This document shows positions 56,418 through 64,000 of a stretch of DNA of 64,000 bases, piece by piece; position 1 is the first letter of the stretch, and every line of letters begins with the position of its first letter. Source of the stretch: Nothophaeocryptopus gaeumannii (taxonomy: Eukaryota > Ascomycota > Dothideomycetes > Mycosphaerellales > Mycosphaerellaceae); contig JASISA010000025.1 of NCBI GenBank assembly GCA_031771865.1, positions 3,472,001-3,536,000 on the forward strand, written 5' to 3'. The translations under genes and the position numbers were made by a program. The notes under the pieces were generated by a model. The model did not search any database and was not told where the DNA came from. It saw only the letters and a program-made list of their open reading frames with translations.

Positions 56418-58229
56418 TTGGGGGCCAAAAGCGAGTAGTGGCACCTCATCACAACGCCACGGGTTGTGTCAAAGCCATCTCCGTGGGTTGGCAGTTGGTG
56501 ATGAGACATACCGCCATGTACACGAGCAGCACTGTCCCAGGATTCAAGTCTGATGGAACAGCTATAGCGATAGCCAAGACTTTGTATGCGCTTGTGGCAG
56601 CGACATGCACTGACACTATCAGCACTCTATTTCAACGTCGAGAACATTCGTTCTCACGAGGGTAAGCCTGGGAAAGGTGGTGTGAGCATAAGAACACTCC
56701 AGTCGCCCACTTCACTCAATACCTGGAGCACATACCCACAACGTAAACTGCTCTTCTCTCCGAACCACCAGCCTGAGGATCGGCATCTCTGCGCTACTCG
56801 GATCGCACAGCGCTTTCGGATCCGGATCCGGTAGGTCGCAACAAATGCCTGGAGAAGCAAGACCGTTTCAGAGCCCTTGGCCAACGAATCCACCTCCCGC
56901 TGTTAGCAACTCATGCAATCCGGACGGAGCAGCATAGCTGTTGTGCTCGCAAACATGCGCATTTCCGAACCCAAAAAGCCTATCAGTCAGGTTGGAATCT
57001 CCCAAGCTATTCGCTGCCACGACGCCCTACACAGCCACGCAAATCCCGGGTTCTCAGGATGAGTCGGGGCTACGGGCACAGCCTCCTTCGTTTTCTCTGT
57101 TGTGCTGTGCGTCAACACAACATCGCATTACGAATACGCTGCCCTACGCTCCCCCCATACCACCTGGCGCCTGATCATTTTAGCTGATAAGGTAGGCGGG
57201 CGGGCAGCGGAGCAACTACAAGCAATGCGATTCCGTAAAGTCCGAGGCTAGTCGCGGACTCGCAATCGTGAAAAAGCTTGGGTACGCGAGCCTGCGAGCC
57301 TGCGAGAGGAGTCTGCTGCTGTGTTCTCGTGCGTAGGACTACGTGTATCCATGGAGGGGTACGCAGATAGGACGGCGGTTGTATACGTACGTGCGGAAGT
57401 ACGGCGGTGCAGACGCAGTGCGTCATGAGGTACTGCTACTGATCTGGGCATGCATCGCGGCGGGCGTGTCGGTGCTTTCGAATTAAGTTCACTGATGAAG
57501 CAAGCAGGCAGGTAGGCAGGCAGGTCGTTTTCGCACTGCTTGCTTCCTGTGCATGCGTACTACTTACTTGGAAGGGCATGTGGTCTGCCAACGAATCTGG
57601 CAAACGTTCGTCGTTCCGAGAATCCGCTCCGGCCCCCATTTTGCACGGTGCAGCAGTGCATGTGACGGGATCTCCCAGTCGCGCACGATCCGCGCCGGTT
57701 TCGCTACGACTTTTGACTGCTTGTACAAGTCAAAGGTCCCTTGCGGCTGGGTTTGGCGTGGCAGAGACCTGTTTCTGCTTCCGGGCAATGACTCTTGGAT
57801 CGGAAAGGTTGGATCATCAGTCATTTTGAATGCTCGCTTGACGATGGATTGCATAAACTACTGATGAGCGAGATGAGTACGTAAGGAATTTGTGCTTGTT
57901 TGGCGTTTGTTTGGAATGGTGCATGACGTTGACTGTGCCGTAACAGGCTTTTTGTTTTATCGAAACGCATACTTCATGTAGTAGCAAAGACCGAATCTCG
58001 CATTTTGATCATCAACGCCTTCTCTATCAAGACGGATACAGTCAATCAATAGTCTATTCTGGGTATCATCTTATCAGTCCCTTCCATGTCAGTCCAGTCT
58101 TCCAATACTTCGCATGTCGCACCCAAGAAAGCAAAAACCCCTCCACCCAACCCCTCCAGCAACCAACGATCGCATCCCTGACTTGATTCACGCAACCCCA
58201 AGTCTTCCGGTCCGGACACGCACTTGGCC
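56418..58229. other. 1.8-kb stretch without a supported gene; AGGC microsatellite
   Basis: No gene is supported. A tetranucleotide tract of AGGC type (GCAAGCAGGCAGGTAGGCAG) lies at about 57500-57527. Frames of up to 104 codons overlap on both strands. The 58050-58230 part is the 3' flank of the F-box gene. Confidence 0.5.
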
Positions 58230-59802
58230 CTACTGATCCCGTAACAGCCATGTCCGTGTGGTCTCGACGGTAGTCGCGGAAAGGGCACACGTGTTCCCGT
58301 CGACTGTCCGGAAAGTCAGGTCTGTGACATCGTTCTGCAAAGTTGAGAGGCAGAGTGGGATTCTTGGAACGGTGTATTTCTTGCCATTGACAGCAGATGG
58401 CTTCTTGGCAGTAGCTGCAGCATCTTGTGAGTTCTGTTGTCCTTCGAGCTTGTCCAAGAAGCTAGCCAATGTTGCCCATTGACCTTTCCGCTCGGCTACC
58501 TTTTTCTGGAGCGTCTGTCGAAGTTGTTCCTCGGAAGGCAGGCGGTATACAAAGAGCTGAGTCAATGGTGCCGGTCGGATGCGTTTCTTGTCTCGTTCTG
58601 CGAGCGCCAAGAAGGAACCTGTAGGGGTGATGGCGAACCGCGGATGGTGTTCATGGGCGCTCGGCATGTTCTCCCAAAGACCCATGCCCCCTTCCGATAG
58701 CGCTCCTAGAGTGAAGTCCCAGCCGCTCAGGAAACTTTCGAGCCTCGCGAGGACCGTGACCTCGTCTGGCTGAACGGTGAGGTCGAGGCTGTGTGACTCC
58801 GTGGTCTTGACGTGACCCATGATGTAGTAGCTGCTCTCGCCGCCGCCGTGCTTCTGGCCTGCGAAGAGAAAGCCGCCTTCAAATGGGTGTAGCAATTGTA
58901 GACCTGAGATTCTCGCCATCTGGTCGGCGCCGTTCTCTGAAGTGGCTGGCAGCTGGAGCAGTGATGAATCGAAGAAGACGTGCTTCAATCCAGCCTTGCT
59001 CTTCCAATGATCGATCGTTGCCGTATGGTTATCGTTGTCCGCCTTGGGTGGCGTGCCCAGGTAGACGATCGTTCCCTTTCCGCTCAAACGCACGCGCAGG
59101 ACGTGATCATCCTGCTCAAAGTCCACTCCACAGATGTAGTGCCCTGTCGCGCTCGCGATGTACTCGTTTACAGTGAAGCTGTCTGGCTCCGCGGTGAGAT
59201 CGTATATCTGGATTGTCCGCTCTTGAGCGATCGCGAGCAAGTTCCCGTCCGAGGAGAGTGCCATCTCGTTGTACACGTTTGTCTGGACTTTCAGCCAAGG
59301 CCCATTGCCAACCGTCTCTTTCAATTTCGTTGATCGGACGCTGAGCCAACAACCTCGCTTCTTTCTCGGACGTGTCAAACAACGCGATGTCTCGGCCATT
59401 CAATGTCACGGTCTTGTTGCCATTGGTCGTCGCAGCCACCCTTGGCGTCACTGGAAATCCCATCTTCGACGCTCTCGTCAAGTTCCCAGGGGTATCGTGT
59501 GCGCACTCATATTTGACTCCTAGCATAAGGGTGTGCGCCGCATCGTCGAAAAGGTTCTCCAGCTCCGCTGGATTCGATTCGGCCGGATCAACTGAAGGTA
59601 GAATCGGTAATCGTCGCAGCTGCCTCGCCAGCGGCACGATGTCGGTAGACGCGAATCTCCACCACTTGCATACTCTTCGCGCCGAGTAGAAAGACTTCGT
59701 GTCCAGGTAGCTAAAGATCTGCTGTTGGAGCTCCAGAGGAAGTCCAGTGGCAGCCATGGTGGTCTGCCTGACGCTGACGACGCGCTCCAACGCAGCAGAC
59801 AT
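58230..59802 (-). pseudogene. F-box protein gene with an apparent +1 frameshift (or mis-spliced model)
   Basis: Two overlapping minus-strand frames together encode one F-box protein of about 520 residues. The first, from ATG 59802 (or 59757), has the F-box (GLPLELQQQIFSYLDTKSFY, then SARRVCKWW) and runs to RLLAQRPINE. The second continues LKETVGNGPWLKVQTNVYNE and MALSSDGNLLAIAQERTIQI through beta-propeller-like strands to TWLLRDQ at 58230. The two halves meet without a gap if one base is removed at about 59322-59330 (AAATT on the coding strand). A splice alternative exists, a 49-nt intron from GTGACATTG to GAGAAAG at about 59361-59409, but it would delete the well-formed strand VTLNGRDIALFD. 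So this is either a frameshift mutation, a base-call error, or a gene with a weak intron. F-box proteins serve as SCF ubiquitin-ligase adaptors; the target is unknown. Confidence 0.65.
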
Positions 59803-61066
59803 GATGGCGGTAAGCAGATAGAGTATGAGAGGAGAAGGCTTAAGCAGACAAGCGACACAGAGAATCAAGACTGAAATCAGAAGGGTCGCCAACTTACATC
59901 AGGGAAGTCGGATTCTGATGTGATTCATCAGCGAACGGAATGAGATGAGGCCAAAACACCGGGGTCCAACGCCAGGCTCAAAAAGCGTTGAGAGCACCAT
60001 CAGGGTGCATCTCGGACCGTGAACAATCGTGAGTCGGGTGGGCATGTCGGGCGGTGAAACCACAGGATGGTCAGAGTTCTCGCTTCAGACCCCCGTGGCT
60101 GTCCCGATAACCAAGTTACAAGTCCAATTGCGGGCAAATGGCGGATTGCTGTGTTGACAGAGATCTCACGCTGCCATCCACTTCTTTTTGTGAGAGATAA
60201 CGAATGACTTCATGCTTTGGCCACGGTGCATTTGCATGTGCAACGGCCCTGCAGACGGCCCCCCTGTGGATCTCCCTTATTCTAGCGTCCGACTAGAAGC
60301 TTGCTGCTTCTAATTCGGTCTCCGTTTCATTCACCGACAGCATCAGAACGATCTTTCTAAGTACGTACGATCAGTGAACATCTCGAACAATAGATTCGCG
60401 ACACCGAGGCTGTCACTATGCACGGACGCATTGCATTGGACGAGTTCGACCTGGTCCATCGCGCGAGAGAGAGCATACAGACCGACGATTGCAGAGCCAA
60501 GAAACCCGTCGGCATTCATCGCGCATCGCGTATCGAAAAGTTCACATGCCGCCGAGACTCCGCCGTCCGAAACTCCACCTCACCCTCCCAATGATCTCAT
60601 CCCCAGAGACCGCCTTCTGGTGAATATGGAGAATGCTTGCGAGAATGTCGTCGCCGTCGATTCACAGATCTCTTTAAAACCCATATCGCCATGTGTTGAC
60701 TCCGAGAGAGCTTGTAGAAGACACCGCGTCGAGGTGAAAAGAAGATTATGGATGTTACCTGTAGGGCACAAGAGATGTGTATCCGGCGACACCGCTACGG
60801 CCGACGGAGCATCATGACTGCTAACAGCAGGTGCCGATATCATGAGCCGCGATACCAGTCGGACGGATACGTTGGGCTTGGCTCCACTAAAAAACAAGGG
60901 CATGCTTGATCAGACAACATGCAGTCGCCCATACATGCAAGCTGTAACATCTTCGAGTCTGACGGCGAAACGGCTGATCAGTCAACCCGAGAATTCCCAA
61001 TGCAAGGACATGACACCGGAAAGAAACGTCTTCAAACCATGAGCAGTTGTTGATCAGTACAGTGTC
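59803..61066. other. Intergenic region between the F-box gene and the 3' end of the MFS gene
   Basis: No supported gene. Frames at 60374-60817 (+) and 60580-60903 (-) overlap and lack motifs. The left part should hold the F-box gene's promoter. Confidence 0.45.
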
Positions 61067-63339
61067 CTACCTCCCACGACTCGTCGAAGGTGCTCGACTC
61101 CTACTCCTCGTCCTTGCAAAACTCTCCCTCGTATTAATCCGATCCAAATCGAACGGATTATATTCATACGTCCTCGTCCTCTGCAATCCCAACGACCCTC
61201 CCCTACTCGCACTCCTGCTGCTCCTCCTCGTCCTCATAGCCTCCGATCCAGGCATCACGTCCCTCGCTGCCCTTTCCTCCTCCTTTTCAGTCCCAGTCCA
61301 CTCTTTCGCTTCTTGCTCTTCAATCTCCTCTGCCCCGCGGTTGCGTTCCCAGTCTTCGTACGCCTGGGCCCGCGACTCGCCAGCTTCGATTTCTTCTCCT
61401 TCGGAAGACGATTCCTCGGCTTGTTCTTTCATTCGTCGCAGGAAAGCTTCGGATTCGGCGGCGTATTTGCAGCGCTTGCGGATGGAGTAGCCGTATTTGT
61501 AGAAGAGGAAGGGGAACGGCACACAAATCAAAGCAAGAAATCCTGTCCTCACTTATTAGCGCCACGATATACCACTTTGTACGAGGCTGCTGCTTGCTTA
61601 CCTGGTATCATAGTCGCCCAATGAATCCCCAACGCATCGTACATATACGGAATAAACAACGGAAACGCCGCACCCACCACCGATCTCAGAACAGTATTCG
61701 CCGCCAACACACTCGCCGAATAAATCGTATACGCATCAATCAAATAATTGAATATCCCCACAAACACAAGCACCATTCCAAATCCAAACGGCGCAGTCGC
61801 AATGATACAGACAATCCAGTGTATACTCGGATAATTCGTCCAAGCGAACCAGATCAGTCCGATGGGGATAGCGACAGTTCCGACTAACGTGGGCGGCATG
61901 CGGGATTCGGGAGGTGCGAAACCGTCGTATTTGTCGTTGAGGCGCACGTAGCGTTTGTTATCCCATATGTTGTAGAGGACTGCGCAGATCATTCCGACCA
62001 TTACGCCTAGGAAAGCGAGACCGCCGATGCCTGGAGACCAGCCGCGGACTTCTTGAAAGACGATTGGGAAGGCACCGAAGAGGCCGTAGAGGGTTCCATC
62101 TAGGACATGTTAGTCTGATGTGCTGATCCTGGGATGTAGCAGGTCGCAAAGCTCATCGCTGCTTGCTTTCTCGCCGGTCTTCATGCATGCGAAGCTGCCC
62201 GCAATGCGCACAGCATACTAGTAGGCAGAGCGGGTGCTCCGCGAGAAAGCAGCGACGACCTTTGTTTTCGAACCCAGCTGCTGTCCGAACTTACAAATCA
62301 CAGCCATGTACAGACTGAGCAACAGCACAATGGGCTCTCGGAATAAGAGGATCCAAGGTCTGCCTAGAGATGTCTTCAACACATGGCCAAACGTCGTCTT
62401 GCCTTGCTCAACATCTCCTCGACTTCTGTACACTTTTCCCGTCTTCTTGCTAAGGGCATTCGCTCGTGCTCGCAAAATAACAGGCGCATATGTCTCGGGC
62501 AGAAACAGGAAGAGGGCAATCGTAAGAGCTCCCCTGTCACCACGTCAGTCTCCTCCAATACCACCAGCTCCCCCTATTCAACACGTACGTGAAAATCGTT
62601 ATAACCCCCAAAATCCACCTCCACCCCACCGTCTCCCCAACAAACCCACCCACAATCGGCCCCAAAACAGGCCCCATGAACGGCGCAGCCGAAAACAAAC
62701 TCAGAGCAAGTCCCCGATCCCTCGAAGGAAACATATCAGCAATAACCCCTCCCGCATTCGTCAACGGACTCGCTCCAAAAGCTCCTGCGAAAAATCTCGA
62801 TATCACCAATGTCTGGATATTCTGACTTGCTATTGCGCCGCCGTTGAATGCTGTCATGATGGTGTAGGTGACCAGGAAGATGATTTGTCGGCCGAAGATT
62901 TCAGACAATGGGGCCCAGAGGAGAGGGCCAAGAGCGAAGCCGAGAACGAAGAGGGAGATTCCGAGGGTGAAGACGATTTGGGGACATTGGAATTCGGCGA
63001 TGATTTCGGAGGAGCCGCCGCTGTAGGCGGAGGAGTCGAAGGCTACGGCTAGGAGGGCGATTGCTACGAGGATTGTTATCTGCGCGACAGCATATCAGCC
63101 TGAGATGGTTTGAATGAAGGGGCTTGGGCACGTACAGCCCATCTTCTCAACGCGCCCCAGTTCATGGGGTTTCGAGGATCGTTGTCTATCCAGACGACCA
63201 CGTAGGGATCATCGTCTGTTCCTGAGCCTTGGTATTTGTACTCTTCCACGTCTTTTGTGAGGCCTGCTTTGGATATGACATCGCGGAAATGGCCTGTTCG
63301 TTGTGGTGTTTGGGCTTCGGTATCCTTCTCTTCGGCCAT
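61067..63339 (-). CDS. DHA1-family MFS multidrug transporter with long charged C-terminus
   Basis: Five minus-strand exons, 63136-63339, 62589-63079, 62295-62533, 61602-62099 and 61067-61542, give 635 residues. The entry motif DNDPRNPMNWGALRRWA precedes TM1. LGPLLWAPLSEIFGRQIIFL is the loop 2-3 signature and APFMGPVLGPIVGGFVGETV is the antiporter motif C. The central loop holds SKKTGKVYRSRG and later segments include NYPSIHWIVCIIATAPFGFG. After TM12 comes an unusual cytosolic tail of about 120 residues, first acidic (EQAEESSSEGEEIEAGE) and then Arg/Ser-rich (RTRRSSRSASRGG). Introns are 56, 55, 195 and 59 nt. The 195-nt intron is the longest I find in the window but has a normal GTAAGT donor and a GACTAAC branch site. 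It is probably a plasma-membrane exporter. It resembles the transporter at 30190 but is clearly a separate subtype. Confidence 0.9.
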
Positions 63340-64000
63340 GATGGTTGATATAGCTCAAACTCCAAGCTTTTGCTTTCGTCCTTGATGCGCCCACTCTTGC
63401 TCCTTCTCCGCGGTCTCTTGATGTGCAAAGTTCAGAGGACGAGTGTATCCTGAAGCGTTGATCGCGTAGAGATAAAAGACAAAGGCAGTCAAAATTTTGT
63501 CGAGAGACCTACTATGATACCCTCGGCTTTAGATAAACAAGAGGGACAACGCGTTCGATACCTTAGCCCGTAGACTAGATGAGGTCAGAGTTACTTTTCG
63601 GTTTGGACATGCCGTCCAGCGCTAAAGGCACTAGAACTAGAGCTTTCGGGAAACGGCATGATGGTGACGTTCGCTCTTGAATAACCATGGCTCTATTCGC
63701 GTGCTGGCTCATCAATGGCCACGTGAAAGGCTCTGTTCGGTAGGCGCTTGCGCTGCTTGCACAGCTTGCATCCATGAGTGTTGCATGCGGCCGCAGATGG
63801 GAGAAAGAGAAATGCAGAGAGGCTGATGTCGAATGACGTTAAAAGTCGGCTCGATGCTTCGGAAGCATTGCCGAGTCAACATATTTCTTGGCATTACCTC
63901 CTGCTACTCACTGTTCTGTATTACCTTCTCCTATTAGGAATCCTCAAGTTTTATCTTTCCTAAATGAGACATAGCAATCGCATCCCCACGACCCAACCCT
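63340..64000. other. Upstream flank of the MFS gene at the right edge
   Basis: Promoter side of the minus-strand transporter; nothing else is recognised. Short frames near 63575-63960 are not supported. Confidence 0.45.

Noticed and set aside
59361..59409. A 49-nt intron to repair the F-box gene
   Set aside because: It is possible in phase but removes a strand-like segment that fits the protein and lacks a clear branch site; kept only as an alternative in the feature entry.
60374..60903. Opposed frames of 107-147 codons between the F-box and MFS genes
   Set aside because: No supported start, motif or splice signals; composition matches GC-rich noncoding sequence.

Overview
The window is nuclear DNA of a filamentous ascomycete. 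Dothideomycetes is my best guess, from the look of the proteins and not from any database comparison. The supporting signs are short introns (mostly 46-100 nt) with CTRAC-like branch points and YAG acceptors, proteins peculiar to Pezizomycotina (a REG1-like PP1 regulator, a GPI-anchored Ser/Thr-rich Cys protein, a bZIP with NRxAQRxxR, DHA1 drug-transporter-type MFS proteins), and roughly one gene per 2-3 kb on both strands. I support about 22 intact protein genes, one frameshifted or mis-modelled gene, one sugar-transporter relic and a few doubtful small genes. I found no tRNA, rRNA, CRISPR array, intact transposon, or polyketide/nonribosomal-peptide cluster.

Layout. 1.8-14.6 kb (+ strand): REG1-like PP1 regulatory subunit, ELMO/CED-12 protein, a disordered fungal protein, an SH3BGR/glutaredoxin-fold protein, and a GRF zinc-finger protein. 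15.2-24.8 kb (- strand): a three-exon C2H2 regulator with a Gln/His-rich tail, a large disordered protein, and a secreted GPI-type Cys protein, with a TpA-rich decayed stretch between the last two. 25.8-32.1 kb (+): succinate dehydrogenase flavoprotein subunit, a decayed sugar-transporter 3' end, and an intact DHA1 MFS transporter. 32.7-37.5 kb: a large single-pass membrane protein (-) divergent from a GPI-anchored Cys-rich wall protein (+). 37.8-48.5 kb, the enzyme-rich part: oligo-1,6-glucosidase-type GH13 (-), aldo/keto reductase, short-chain reductase, 3-ketodihydrosphingosine reductase and a DHCR24-like flavoprotein (all +), then a secreted pectin methylesterase (-). 48.6-53.1 kb is gene-poor. 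53.2-64 kb: bZIP factor, a CIA30-domain protein with a C-terminal membrane anchor, an F-box protein whose reading frame is broken, and a second DHA1 MFS transporter.

How the genes relate. There is no evident operon-like system. The window mixes housekeeping genes (SDHA, sphingolipid reductase, PP1 regulator) with saprotrophic or plant-associated functions (pectin methylesterase, isomaltase-type glucosidase, two efflux-type MFS proteins, cell-surface GPI proteins). The four adjacent + strand NAD(P)H/FAD oxidoreductases at 40.5-46.8 kb include two lipid-type enzymes (sphingoid base and sterol side chain).

The most unusual points are: a tandem exon-intron duplication in the 32.7-35.8 kb gene in which the introns are about as similar as the best-conserved flanking exon; two inferred GC-AG introns; three or four stop-free introns of 3n length that would be silent if retained; a transporter relic whose reading frame continues past a premature stop; and a frame disruption in the F-box gene.
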